A stretch of DNA of 64,000 nucleotides from Nicotiana tabacum (Eukaryota > Streptophyta > Magnoliopsida > Solanales > Solanaceae): contig NC_134102.1 in the NCBI RefSeq assembly GCF_000715075.1, forward strand, positions 45,827,348-45,891,347, read 5' to 3'. Positions 1 through 11,175 of this stretch are shown one piece after another. The notes beneath the pieces were generated by a model, which was not told the DNA's origin, did no database searches, and saw only the letters and a list, made by a program, of their open reading frames with translations. How positions within the stretch are numbered: the stretch's first letter is position 1; each line of letters opens with the position of its first letter. The position numbers and the translations under genes were made by a program.

Positions 1-1560
1 AGGTTATACTCGATATTTACTAGGTACATGGAGTCGGTTGTACTCATACAATACTTCAGCACTTCATTGCAGATCCTGGTGTTAGCCCAGCAGTGCTCCC
101 GGAGGTGATTTGCTTAGACTATTTAGGAGACTTGAGGTAGTATTGCATGCCGTTCGCAGACCCTAAAGTCCCCTTCCTATCTTTTTATTGTTTGTTGCAC
201 CATATAGTATTGTACTTTATTGCAGACTTTGTATTTAGTACTATTAGTAGCTCATGTACCTGTGACACCAAATCTTGGGAAACAACATAGTTAGCATTCA
301 GTTTCAGGCTCATTATGTATTTTCAAAATTTTCACTCTATTTATATTTAACTGCTAGACTTGCTTTATTAATTATAATAATGTGTTGGCTTACATAGCAA
401 GCAGTGTTTGGCGCCATCATGACTCCTTGGTTGGGATTTTTTATCGTGACCAAGTTAGTATTAGAGCCATATCACTTGCACGTGTTTTTTAAGTAAATGT
501 CTTGTCATAGCCTCATCAGTACCTCGTCTACGTTAGACTCGATACTTACTAGGTACATGGGGTCGGGTGTACTCATACAATACTTATGCACTTCATTGTA
601 GATCGCGGTGTTAGCCCAGCAGTGCTCCCAGAGGTGATTTGCTTGGACTATTAAGGAGACTTGAGATAGTGCTGCATGCCATTCGAAGACCCTGGAGTCC
701 CCTTCCTATTCTTTTATTTTTGTTTGTTGCACCATATAGTATTGTACTTTATTGCAGACTTTGTATTTAGTACTATTAGTAGCTCATGTACCTGTGACAC
801 CAAATCTTGGGAAACAACATAGTTAGCATTCAGTTTCAGACTCGTTATGTATTTTTGAATTTGTCACTCTTTATCTATATTTAACTGTTAGACTTGCTTT
901 ACTTATTGTTGTTAAGTGTTGGCTTGCATAGCAAGCAGTGTTTGGCGCCATCATGACTCATTGGTTTGGATTTTGGATCGTGACCAAATTGGTATCATAG
1001 CCTTATCACTTGCACGTGTTTTTTTAAGTAAGTGTCTTGTCATAGCCTTATCAGTACCTTGTCAAGGTTAGACTCGATACTAACTAGGCACATGACATCA
1101 GTTGTACTCATACAGTACTTCAACACTTTGTTGCAGATCTTGGTGTTAGCCCCGTACTGCTCCCAATAGTGATTTGCTTGGACTATTAAGGAGACTTGAG
1201 GTAGTGCTGCATGCCGTTCGCAGACCCTGGATTCCCTTTCCTACCTTTTTAGTTATTGTTTATTATGCCAGATAGTATTGTACTTTCTTGCAGACTTTGT
1301 ATTTAGTACTATTAGTAGCTCATGTACTTTTGATACCAAATCTTAGGAAACAGATTAGTTAATGTTCAATTTCAGACTCATTATGTATTTTCGAATGTTT
1401 CACTCTTTATCTATATTTAACTGTTAGACTTGCTTCATTCATTATTATAATGTGTTGGCTTGTCTAGCAAGCAGTATTTGGTGTCATCATGACTCCTTGG
1501 TTGGGATTTTAGATCGTGACCAAGTTGGTATTAGAGCATTAGGGTTGCATAGGTCTCACG
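1..1560 (+). repeat. Three tandem copies of an LTR 3' end plus primer-binding site
   Basis: Three direct repeats follow one another, starting at about 2, 531 and 1066 (periods 529 and 535 bp). Each begins GGTTA(T/G)ACTCGATA, runs through the same pyrimidine-rich stretch and ends with an LTR terminus (ATCGTGACC) followed by a tRNA-Met-like primer site. The third copy leads into a gag leader, so it is the functional junction; the first two also contain primer-site sequence, so the duplicated unit crosses the LTR/internal border. The left edge of the array is outside the window. Related LTR ends occur at 28291-28710 and 43110-43529. Confidence 0.8.
1526..1538 (+). other. Primer-binding site (tRNA-Met type) of the + strand chromovirus
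   Basis: TGGTATTAGAGCA lies four bases after the LTR end at 1522. It matches the plant initiator tRNA-Met primer site TGGTATCAGAGCC with two differences. The copies at 456 and about 990 are more altered. Confidence 0.75.
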
Positions 1561-1722
1561 AGTCATGATCAAGCTTTGTAGAGTCTTGAGGATCGGTACA
1601 GAAACGCATGTACTTATCTTTGAGAGGCTACAAGGCTTTAGGAAACTTCACTTTCTTTCTTTCCCTATCGTGTGATTTTGTTATATCCTAATGTTTGAAT
1701 ATTTATTATCTATTCTCTCACT

Positions 1723-2015
1723 AATGATGAGGACACGCACATCTGCCGCAAGAGATTAGAGTTGGATTCCCATGTTATAGCCGCCACCAAGGGTAGAGGC
1801 AAGGGCAGGGGCAGAGGTAGAGCGAGAGCCCAACCTAGGGCACGAGCAGTAGCACCTTGAGCCACTCACGCTGGTGCTAGAGCTGCGTCAGTCGAGCCTC
1901 AAACAGCTCCAGATGATGAGATTCCAATTGAGGGTGAGCTAGTTGGACCAATTCATGTTTTACAGGGGTTTATTGTTATTCCAATGTTTTAGGATGCCTT
2001 GGTCCATATGGTGGG
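1723..2015 (+). pseudogene. gag N-terminal remnant of a Ty3/Gypsy chromovirus
   Basis: About 190 bp after the primer site, tandem ATG codons open a reading frame starting MMRTRTSAARD, then a stop. The next 250 bp are rich in AGGGGCAGGGGCAGAGG-like codons for a Gly/Arg-rich stretch, as in the N-terminus of chromovirus Gag. The equivalent start in the related copy at 28912 encodes MKRTHS. Stops and frame changes make it non-functional. It is cut at 2015 by a minus-strand LTR, and the rest of gag, protease and RT is missing before integrase resumes at 3927. Confidence 0.7.
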
Positions 2016-3926
2016 TGTCACGCCATGACCTTTGGGAGCGGGACCCACTGTCAACCGAGATATCCCAGTCAATCAAGCCTACTTAATGCATACTACCCAA
2101 CCTTGCCCATGAATGATTTGATAATAATTTATAAGAGATAAACAATGAGAGAATAAAAGGGTACAAGACCAATTTACATTACTTTTAAGAACTTCATTTG
2201 TAATTACCAAAACATTACAAGTTCATAGTTCAAGAGTGGAAGTATGTCCCGGGACTACAACATTTTTAGTTTGTTTTCCCTCAATCAAAATATAACCCAC
2301 AATATGTCTATGAAGCCTCTAAATGAAACATAAGTAGTATGCAAGTGTCGATTACAAGGCCCCGGCTATACCTCAAAAGAAATATACAAGAGAATCAATA
2401 CAACACATAGCCCCGGTATAGAATAGGGCTCACCAAAATACATTGAGTGGAGGGTATGTTATTATCAGTGATCTGTGTCGCCCGTTGAGGAACCACTGGC
2501 ATCCATTAAAGATGTAGCGCCCCCAACAAAAGGGGCGTTAGTGCATAAGAAATAGTATTATTATATAAAGCTAAATACCCTCTCATGGAATAGAATGCAA
2601 ACATAAAATTATGGAAAACATGGAAACAATAAGATAAACAATAATATTTAAATTCCAAATTAAAACAAAGTAAACTCTCAAATAAACATTAATGTTTTAG
2701 GCTGGGAGATCCTTAGTACTGGCATACCACCATGCACGTGGCATGGAGTCTGATCACTTCCCGACTGGCTAGGCAATCTCACCCCAAAGTATGAGGATTA
2801 ACATAGGAACACACCACTACCATGTGCGAGGCATGGCGTCCGATCTCCGTCCGATCGGCTAAGGTGTCTCATCACAATGTGGTGTGGGTTGACATGATCC
2901 TTGCTATCCACCAAGGATTATCATAACACTTTAATATGAAAACATTTAGAAATCATGGGCTTAAATGTGAAGAGCATAAAAGTCTTAGAAACGTTAAATT
3001 TCTTCCATAAAGGGAGCACAATGACTTGCAATAAAAACATGGATTCAAGTCATAAGCATTAGATACAATAACCATACTTGAAACATTCTCCCCAAAGGAG
3101 AGTGATATTGTAGGGGCGATTTGAACATGACTTGGGTACATAAACATTTGGATAAATCAATCATTAGAAATAATTTGGAACACTAGAGGTAGGAACTTAA
3201 TCAAACCATGCTTAGACTTTATAAGGAATTTGTGGAATTCAATTCTACGGAAGAAATTTAGCCAACATACCTCGTTTGAGCTTTCCTTATAATTACTACA
3301 ATGTTCCGCTACGTGTAGCAACTTTAATCTATAGAAACATAACAAAGTTGAACAATTATTAGGGATATGCTCATAGGGTTTAGCCCTTTCAGTCATTTCA
3401 TCAAACATCAATTATGCAAAATCGAGTACAAGGCTTTACGATAGAAATCCTTCACCCCACGTCAATAATTCACAAATATTAGTTCAACAACCTCCCGACC
3501 ACCTTCATTGGCACATGCATTCTAAAATTACCAACTCATAATCTCATGAATCACACCTCCCACTGCCCACATTCAGGCTAAATTTGAAATTGAGAGCTAG
3601 GGATAAAACCTTACCTCTTTTGTAGAAGACATTGTGAGTTTTCCTCATTGAATCCTCAAGACACGATCAAATATTGAAGTGTTGTAGTGATAGAGCTCCT
3701 CACTCTCTCACTAGCTTACTCCCCTCTCTCTAAAATATTGGAACCCCCCCCCCCCCCAAAAAAAAGACGCCTTAAGTTATTTTTATTAAAATAGGGTCAG
3801 GTTAAATTTACCAAAAATTAATCTTCCGAGCAGGGTTTGTGATCGCAGATGGGACCGTGAAATAGGTATGCTTACCTTGGCACCGTAAAACCATAAATCA
3901 TTGGAGAAATTATATGGGGACTTACA
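2016..3926 (-). mobile_element. LTR, GGGGCG group, inserted in the + strand chromovirus
   Basis: The plus strand begins TGTCACGCCATGACC and ends GGGGACTTACA, the inverted form of an LTR running TGTAAGTCCCC to GGCGTGACA. It has no coding or primer site of its own and separates gag from integrase of the surrounding element, so a solo LTR is likely. The 5 bp flanks (GTGGG and GTTTG) do not match, so a target duplication is not proven. Inside are two minisatellite copies (about 2700-2880), the conserved hairpin block (about 2490-2545), a short C-run/A-run near 3745-3765 and a remnant of the CG palindrome array near 3835-3890. Confidence 0.75.
2700..2880 (-). repeat. Two-copy minisatellite in the LTR
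   Basis: Two copies of a roughly 90-100 bp unit contain ACCACCATGCACGTGGCATG and CACTACCATGTGCGAGGCAT, each followed by a CTGATC/CCGATC..GGCTA..TCTCA module. The same module appears three to four times in the related LTR at 33280-33600. Confidence 0.6.
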
Positions 3927-5336
3927 GTTTGATGATCCTCATTTGATGGTGTTGAAAGAAATGACGCAGCGGGGTGGTGCAAAGAAGATTGTGATTAGAG
4001 ATGATTGAGTTTTACGGCTTCATGGTCAAATTTGTGTTCCGAATGTTGATAGTTTGAGAGACATGATTATTGAGGAGGCTCGTAGCTCACGTTATTCTAT
4101 TCACCCAGATATTACGAAGATGTATCATGAGTTGACGCAACATTACTGGTGGCAGATGATGAAGAAGGACATTGTTGGGCATGTTTCAAGGTGTTTGGAT
4201 TGACCTCATGTGAAGTATGAACATCAAAAACCAGGTGGTTTGACTCGGAGGTTAGTGAGACCGAAGTGGAAGTGGGAGCGCATTACTATGGACTTTCTAG
4301 TAGGATTACCATGGGCTTTAGTAAAGCTCGATGCCACTTGGTTCATTATGGAGATATTGACTAAATTTGTGCACTCTATTCCGGTGATATCTTCTTACAC
4401 TTCAGGGAGTTTTGCCCAAATCTACATCAGAGAGATTGTTCGCTTATTTAATATGCCCATTTCAATCATTTCAGAATGTGGCACACGGTTTGCATTGCAC
4501 TTTTGAAGAGCTGTCTGTGAGAGTGGGGCACATAGGTGGAGCTCAGTGCTACATTCCACTAGTAGAGGAATGGCCAGTCCAAGCGGACCATTCAGATCCT
4601 TCCTTGAGGATATGTAGAGCCTGTATTATTGATTTTGGAGGCCACTGGGACCCATTTCTACCATTGGCGATGTTTTCCCACAACAACTGATATTAGTCCA
4701 ACATTCAGATTGCGTCGTACGAGGCTTTTTATGGTAGGTGATTCATTTCTCCTATTGGTCAGTTTGAGCCCGATGAGGCTAGAATGTTAGGTATGGACTT
4801 GGTTCGTGATGCCTTGGATAAGGTGTAGTTGATCCACAATCGTCTTCGTACAATGGAGAGCAGGCATAAGAGTGATGCAAACAAGAAGTTTTGTGATGTG
4901 GCTTATATGGAGGGCGAAAAGGTACTTTTGAACGTTTCTCCTATGAGGGCGTTATGAGTTTGGGAAGAAGGGAAAGTTGAGCCAAAGATTTATTGACCCA
5001 TTTGAGATCTTAGAGAGATTCGTAGAGGCTTCTTATAGACTTGCATTGCCTCCCTGCGTAGCATGGTACATCCAATATTTCATGTTTTTATGCTTCAGAA
5101 GTATCATGAAGACAATTCACATGTATTAGACTTCAATAGTGTAGCTTGATCAGAATCTGACTTATGAAGAAAAGCCAAGAGATATTGTAGATTGGCATGT
5201 TCGAAAGTAGAGATCTATGCAAATTCCATATGGGAAAGTACCTTGGAAAGGATAGCCGACTAAGGAGGCTACTTAGGAGTTCGATTCAAATGTAGAATCC
5301 ACTTCTGTTTGCCAGGTCGCGTACATTTCTATGTCT
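3927..5336 (+). pseudogene. pol remnant: integrase zinc finger, core and C-terminal region
   Basis: Conceptual translation gives the end of RNase H, then an integrase HHCC-type zinc finger (HPDITKMYH then CLD) whose last cysteine codon has become TGA at 4201-4203. The core follows from about 4210: WERITMDFLVGLP holds the first catalytic Asp. The region around the second Asp reads ISECGTRFA, with Glu in place of Asp. Stops after ALHF and a frameshift near 4500 destroy the rest, though GQFEPDEARMLG-like and LDFNSVA segments can be followed to about 5150. The order fits a chromovirus pol whose gag lies at 1723-2015. Function in life would be cDNA integration; this copy is dead. Confidence 0.85.
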
Positions 5337-5371
5337 GTTCGAGGACGAACATTTCTTTTAGACGGGGAGAA
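5337..5371 (+). promoter_or_regulatory. GAGGACGAAC box and polypurine tract before the 3' LTR
   Basis: TTCGAGGACGAAC at 5338-5350 is followed by AGACGGGGAGAA ending at 5371, directly before the LTR. The purine run is the expected plus-strand primer for reverse transcription. The upstream box recurs before the 3' LTRs of most elements in the window. Confidence 0.7.
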
Positions 5372-5889
5372 TATAACGACCTGATACATCATTTTGAGTT
5401 CTAGCTTTCCGTTCAGTGCCTTAAGACTTTTAATAGCCTAATTTGATGATTTATGACGTACGTGCGCCATTTTGATTCCGAAAAGTTTAAATATGATTTT
5501 TCATAGAAAACTTGATTTTTGAAATTTAACGTTTTTGGAGTTTACCATGGTCAATGACCTCGGATCGGTGTATTGCCTATTATGTTAGGTTTGTATGACA
5601 ATTTGGACGTGTACGCATGTGTTGTTGGGGGGTCACGAGTGACCTGAGGCCGTTTCAGTGCTTATTATAGAAAGCTGAAAATTTAAAGTTATGAACATAT
5701 GAATTTTTGAGTTTTGATACACGATTTTTGATTGTAGATGTTATTATAATATTTTTAGCTTATGAGCGGGTCGTATGAGGTTATTATACTTGTGTGAATC
5801 ATTGGAGTGGGGCTCGAATAAGTTTTAGATATGTTTGGGACTGTTTAGGAACGACTTGGTAATGTTGTTGTAGCAGTCATCGCAATTGA

Positions 5890-6140
5890 AATGAATTGCT
5901 CTCAAAAGCGAAGTTTGCATTTGCAAAGTGGACCTCGCATTTGCAAAGGTGGAATAGGGGAGGCGAGATTCACAATTGGAAAGCAGAAGTCGGTTTTGCG
6001 ACCTTCGCAATTGCGAGGGTTGAGTCACATTTTCTACATCAGATGCTATAGGTTATTTTTGCAATTGCGAGTACTAGTTCACATTTGTGATCTGCGCAAA
6101 TGCGTACTGGGATTCGCAATTGCAATATCTGGAGCTGTGT
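5890..6140. repeat. U3 palindrome array, CGCAATTGCG type
   Basis: Short self-complementary motifs cluster: TCGCAATTGCGAGG near 6005, TTTGCAATTGCGAG near 6058, TGCGCAAATGCG near 6091, TTCGCAATTGCAA near 6113, plus decayed forms such as TTTGCATTTGCAAAG. It lies 180-430 bp upstream of the TATA box at 6320. Confidence 0.65.
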
Positions 6141-6319
6141 AAAAATAGGGAATTTCAGGATTAGCTCATTTTATTCCATTTTTGAAGCCTAAACTTTGTG
6201 GGTGGTATATTTTTAATAGAAGTTTTTCCCATCTTCAAGGGTTAGTAACTTTAACTTATTTTTGATACATTTCCATAACTTTTCATAGATTTCATCCCTA
6301 AATCAAAGATTTCATTGTG

Positions 6320-6329
6320 TATAAAAAGG
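6320..6329 (+). promoter_or_regulatory. LTR TATA box
   Basis: TATAAAAAGG sits downstream of the palindrome array in the U3 of the + strand LTR, as expected for an LTR promoter. The transcript start would lie about 30 bp further on. Confidence 0.5.
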
Positions 6330-6372
6330 GGTTTTGGGTAGAAACGTAGGATTTTGTGTTTAGATTTTACCT

Positions 6373-9300
6373 TGTATCACGACCCCAATTCCCCGCCTTA
6401 GGGTGTCGTGATGGCACCTAGTCTCTAAGAGTAGGTAAGCGTAACATGGATTGAGAAATAGCAAAAATAACAACAACTTACATGGATTGAGAAATATCAG
6501 AAATAACAATAACCTGCAAATTAAAATTGTTAAACTATCATAACAAAACCCAAACGGTACAACTGTCAATAACTCCCCAAAACCTGGTGGAACCGAGTCA
6601 TAAGCTCTACAAGAGTGTATTAATAGTCTCGAAATACAAAATACTTTTGGAACAAGAAATAAAAAGTAATACAATAAAAAGCAGAAGCTGACTTCAAGGA
6701 ATGCGAACGTCGAGCAAGTGTACCTTGAAGTCTTCGAAAATAGCAGATCAATCACTGACGTCCAGCACTGCAGATGCACCTGGATCTGTACACCACAATA
6801 GTACCCAGTAAGTATCAAGCCTCACCTCAGTAGAGTAGTGACGAGGCTAGATCAAGACACCTACCAGGACATGATACTGAACAAAATATAGTATAGCCTA
6901 ATAATGGAAAGTGAGGAATAAATGACAATAAGGTAGTACAATAACATAAGCTAACAACGAGATTTAAGGCAATGAAGACAGCAAGAAATAAACACATGAT
7001 GAGAACAACAAGTGACCAAGTACGGAGAAATACAAGTAAGACAAGAAGGAAACAACAAGAACTGTTCAATCAACAAGCCCTTTTAAATATATAATGTACA
7101 ACAAGGATCGCTACCGAGGTACCACACCTCATAACCTCATTTCACAATCACAATCACATTCATTCCTTATATCACCCGTGAGCCTTATATTTAGTTTTAA
7201 AATTATTTTTTCAAAATAGCTACACGCGTTTTAGCCCCCTTATCTCACCGCGTGGGTTCAAGTAATTTCCTTACTATAAACACGCTTATAAATCCCACCT
7301 TATCAACCCATATCCTTATACTACTGCATGCGTATAAATATCACAACACAATAACAAATTGCACCACATATTCCCATATGCGACAACAATTTACCAAAAT
7401 CAACAACACCAAAGTTACTATAACATATAGTCCATGGCTTAACTAGCATGTGTACAGGATTCTCAACAATAACAAAATGAACGAGAATTACTCAACAAGA
7501 AAAGATATCACAAAAATCAACAAATGAAACCTCAATGTGATAACATCTTTCCTAACTTCAACTTCAATAGATCAAAATGAAGGTTTTTTGACGAAAAGAT
7601 CAATTGTATAACATAAGCTTAACGACGAAAAAGATAGTATGAAATAGCAACTACGTCTAAATGCATGAAAATAGTTCAACACAGAGAGACATTATGAGAT
7701 AACAACTTCAATTTAGAATAACTCGACAAATAAAGGCACGTGACAATAAGAGAGATAACAACATCAATTAAGGCATATAAGAGCATGTTTGACATTAGAA
7801 GATAAAGTATGTGATAACAACCTCAAGTAATGCATGTAAGAGCAATTTAACAATGGAATATATAGCATGATATTACAATTTCCAATTAAATGCATCAAAG
7901 AGCCTAAGAGTCTAAACCGGTCATATTACCACATATAAGCTGTGTACACACTTGTCACCTCATGTACACGTCTTTCACATAATCAAATAGCGCAATCAAA
8001 CCCAAATCCTAAGGGTTAGTACTCCCACACAAAGTTAGGCAAGATCTTTACCTCAACTACGCCAAATCAACACTCGAAAATATCTTTTCCCCTAATATTT
8101 GCCTCCACGCGACTCAAATCTAACCAAAAATGACTTAATATCATCAAACAATACAAGATAAACTAATTACAATAGATAAATCTATGATATTTACACATTT
8201 TCCAAAAGTAAAAAAAATTCAACCCCCTGCCTGTGCGTTCAAAACCCGGGTCCAAGGGTAGATTTCGTCTGCCCATAACCCCATGAGTCCATCTATGTGT
8301 TTTATTTTCAAATTCGAGTTCATATCGACTCTCAAAACCCATTGTTTATTTTTTCGAAACATTAACAAAACCCCCCAAATTTCCTTTTTGATTCTACTAT
8401 ATTTGATGTTAAATATAAGATATAATCATGAAATATAATTGGAAATAGATTTAAACTACTTACCCAATGATTGTAGGTGAAAATTCCCTCTCCAAGTCGC
8501 CTCCTACCAAGTCTAGGGTTGTAAGATATGAAAAATGAGACCTAAATCCCAACTGCCAGCCCTTTTGATCAGTTGTAGATATCCCAAATGCGACCTTGTG
8601 GAACAGGGATCACAATTGCTAACTGTGACTGCCTTTTCAGATGTCGCAATTGCGAAGCTGCCTTCTTCGCAAAAGTGACCAATGGTCACAAATGCAACCT
8701 ACCCCAGGCCTGCACTGTCTTAGCAAATGCATATGGGAAAGTTGCAATTGCGACATCTGACCTCCCCTGCCTACTTCCCAATTGTGATGCCGGCGTTTGC
8801 AATTGTGACACCAAAGGCATCAGCACACCAATAGTCATGTTTCAGTCCAAAACCATTCTGTAGCGCGCCCGAAACCCTCTCGAGCCCCTCGGGGTCCAAA
8901 CCAAACATCTACACAAGTCTAAAAATATTATACGAACTCACTCGTGCAATCAAAACACAAAAATAATATCTAGAACTATGAATAGTACATGAAAAACGCA
9001 TGCATTTTAGAGAAAAGTTCAAGAACTTCTAAAATTGCAACCAAGCGTCCGAATCCTATCAATCCAACTCCGATTCACACCAAATATTTCAGAAAAGTAC
9101 CAAATAGCCAAATGAACCTATTCCATGTCGTAAAACAAAATTCCCAACCCGATAGCCAAAAGTCAACCTACGGTCAAACTTGGGAAACCTTCTAAACCTC
9201 AAATTGCAAGCTTTCGGCCAAACAAGTCAAATCAACCTAGGGACCTCCGAATTCGATTCCACGCATATGCCCAAGTCCAAAATCACGATACGGTCCTACC

Positions 9301-9529
9301 GAAACCATAAAAACACCGGTCCGGAGTCATTTTCACAAAAGACAAAGTTTGGTCAGCACTTTCAGCTTAGGCTTCTAAGCCATGAACCCAAGGGTCCAAA
9401 ATAAACCAACACATTCCCGGAACATAACTAATCAACCCCGAAAGTCATAAAACCATAAATATGCATGTGTGAAATATAAAAAGGGGAAACAGGGCGTGAG
9501 TACCCAACAAGACCGGTCGGGTCGTTACA
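6373..9529 (-). mobile_element. 3' LTR of a minus-strand chromovirus (GTCG group)
   Basis: The left end reads TGTATCACGACCCC and the right end GGTCGGGTCGTTACA, i.e. TGTAACGACCC..GGGGTCGTGATACA on the minus strand, about 3.16 kb. The element's own pol C-terminus follows directly on the right, so this is the 3' LTR. It carries the palindrome array at 8586-8830. The purine tract expected right of 9529 is almost absent, suggesting a small deletion there. The left half has no open frame that I would call a gene. Confidence 0.8.
8586..8830. repeat. U3 palindrome array, CGCAATTGCG type
   Basis: Repeated motifs such as TGTCGCAATTGCGAAG near 8643, AGTTGCAATTGCGACATC near 8740 and TGGTCACAAATGC lie within 245 bp of the minus-strand LTR, about 700-940 bp from its start. 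The chemistry matches the array at 5890-6140, which is in a related LTR on the other strand. Confidence 0.6.
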
Positions 9530-10552
9530 AATGTTCGTCCTCAAACGTGCATGGAGACATACCTGAAGTGACGAAAAGGTGAGCATAACCACTCCAAATA
9601 TCGTGCTCGGTCTCCCTGGTTGCCTCCTCGACTGGATGACCCCTACATTGAACCTTCACTGAAGCAATGTTCTTTGATCTCAACTTTCGAACTTTCCTAT
9701 CAAAGATGACCGCCGACTCCTCAACATAAGTCAAATCCTCGTCCAATTAGACTGAGATGAAATTTAATACATGGAACGGATCACCATAATACTTCCGGAG
9801 TATGGGAACATGGAGCACTAGGTGAACTTTTGATAAGATGGATGGCAATGCAAGCTTGTAGGACACCTCACCAACTATCTCAAGGATCTCAAAAGGATGA
9901 ATATACCTAGGGCTCAACTTGCCCTTCTTCCCGAACCTCATCACACCCTACATAGGTGAAACCTAGAAGCAAGACCCTAACTCTCACCATAAATGCTACA
10001 TCTCAATCCCTCTGATCGGCATAACCCTTCTGCCTAAGTTGTGTTGTATGAAGCCGATCTTGAATCAACTTGAATTTCTCCAAGGCATCCTAAGCCAATT
10101 TAGTAGCTACCAACCTAGCCCCACCCTGCTCAAACCATCCAGCTAGAGAACGGAACCACCTCTCATATAAGGCCTCATAAGGAGCCATCTGAATACTTGA
10201 TTGGTAGTTGTTGTTGTAGGCGAACTACGCAAGCATTAGAAACTAGTCCCAAGAGCCCCCCTAAATCTATAATGTAGGCACGTAGCATATCCTCTAAGAT
10301 CTAAATGGTGCTCTCGGACTACCTGTATGTATAGGGGTGAAATAATGTACTCAACTCCACCTATGTGCCTAACTAATACTGCACAGCTCTCTAGAAGTGT
10401 GATGTGAACTGTGTGCCGCGATCGGAGAAAATATACACCGGCAAGCCATGAAGACGAACAATCTCTCGGATATAGATCTGAGTCAGCAGCTCTGAAGAAT
10501 AGGTAGTTACCACCAGAATAAAATATGCCGACTTAGTCAGCCTATCCACAAT
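9530..10552 (-). pseudogene. pol C-terminus: integrase core and chromodomain
   Basis: Reading leftward from 10552, the translation gives VDRLTKSAYFILV, then IYIREIVRLHGLPVYIFSDR with the second catalytic Asp. Several stops and shifts follow, then FGKKGKLSPRYI..FEILEIVGEVSYKLALP (9747-9944). Last is the chromodomain: VIFDRKVRKLRSKNIASVKV and a degraded VEEATRE segment (9525-9746), ending TFEDEHL at the LTR. Chromodomains steer integration toward heterochromatin marks. The upstream part of pol is cut off at 10552 by the next element. Confidence 0.88.
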
Positions 10553-10800
10553 TGTAACACCCCGGAAAACTTTGAAGTACTTAAGCGCTAGTAAGAAAGT
10601 TGATTGTGCTAATTGTATTATTTTATGTGCAGACGATGACTATTAAAATGATGGATATCAATTGGATATGAAAATAACTGTATGAGAAATATTATAAGTG
10701 ATGTGGGGTCTAATAAGAGCCCTAAGTCCAAGTCAAGATGGAAATTTCTTGATAGACTAAAGTTTCAAATGGGTATGTACAAGACCAAACTTTGGACTAG

Positions 10801-10804
10801 CATA

Positions 10805-10873
<69 letters not shown>
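10801..10873. repeat. (TA)n microsatellite in the 5' LTR
   Basis: About 33-35 TA repeats. The corresponding place in the sister LTR (about 15196-15220) has only a short interrupted TA run, so the tract expanded after insertion or shrank in the other copy. Confidence 0.9.
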
Positions 10874-10875
<2 letters not shown>

Positions 10876-10998
10876 AGTTATGTGATGAACAACCTATCAA
10901 ATGAAATATCTTTGAGTCTAGTTTCTAACTCTTCAAACCGTTCATCATTTGGACACTCCTACAAGACGTTATGACCAAATTACCAAAGGATGGAAGAA

Positions 10999-11175
10999 TG
11001 TGATTCTGCGGTCAAATGTGCGACCGCAGAATCATTATGTGAATCACAAAACTGATTATGCGACCGCAAAATGGTCGTAAACCTGACCAGTGCAGCCCAG
11101 TTCTGGGAATCGATTCTGCGGTCCATTGTGCGATCCACATACCGATTGTGCTGTCCATTATGCGACCGCACACCT
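10999..11175. repeat. U3 palindrome array, GCGGTC..GACCGC type
   Basis: Motifs such as ATTCTGCGGTCAAATGTGCG, GCGACCGCAGAATC and ATTATGCGACCGCA alternate in both orientations, giving many imperfect inverted repeats. The array ends about 50 bp before the TATA-like GATAAATAG. Confidence 0.75.

Larger units (their letters stand above)
5372..6372 (+). mobile_element. Truncated 3' LTR of the + strand chromovirus (GTCG group)
   Basis: It starts TATAACGACCTGATAC, the family start TGTAACGACC with G to A at position two. The U3 part carries the CG palindrome array at 5890-6140 and a good TATA box, TATAAAAAGG at 6320. It stops at 6372, where an opposite-strand LTR begins, so the downstream half is missing or displaced. 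It probably pairs with the LTR ends at 1-1522. Confidence 0.7.

Noticed and set aside
2016..3926. Target-site duplication for this minus-strand LTR
   Set aside because: Flanks GTGGG and GTTTG share too little; mutation or deletion at an edge is possible but unproven.
6360..7069. Two Phe/Leu/Cys-rich minus-strand frames (152 and 80 residues) resembling membrane proteins
   Set aside because: They lie on the terminal part of a GTCG-group LTR, whose purine-rich strand gives hydrophobic translations. Not kept in relatives at 20769 or 22644.
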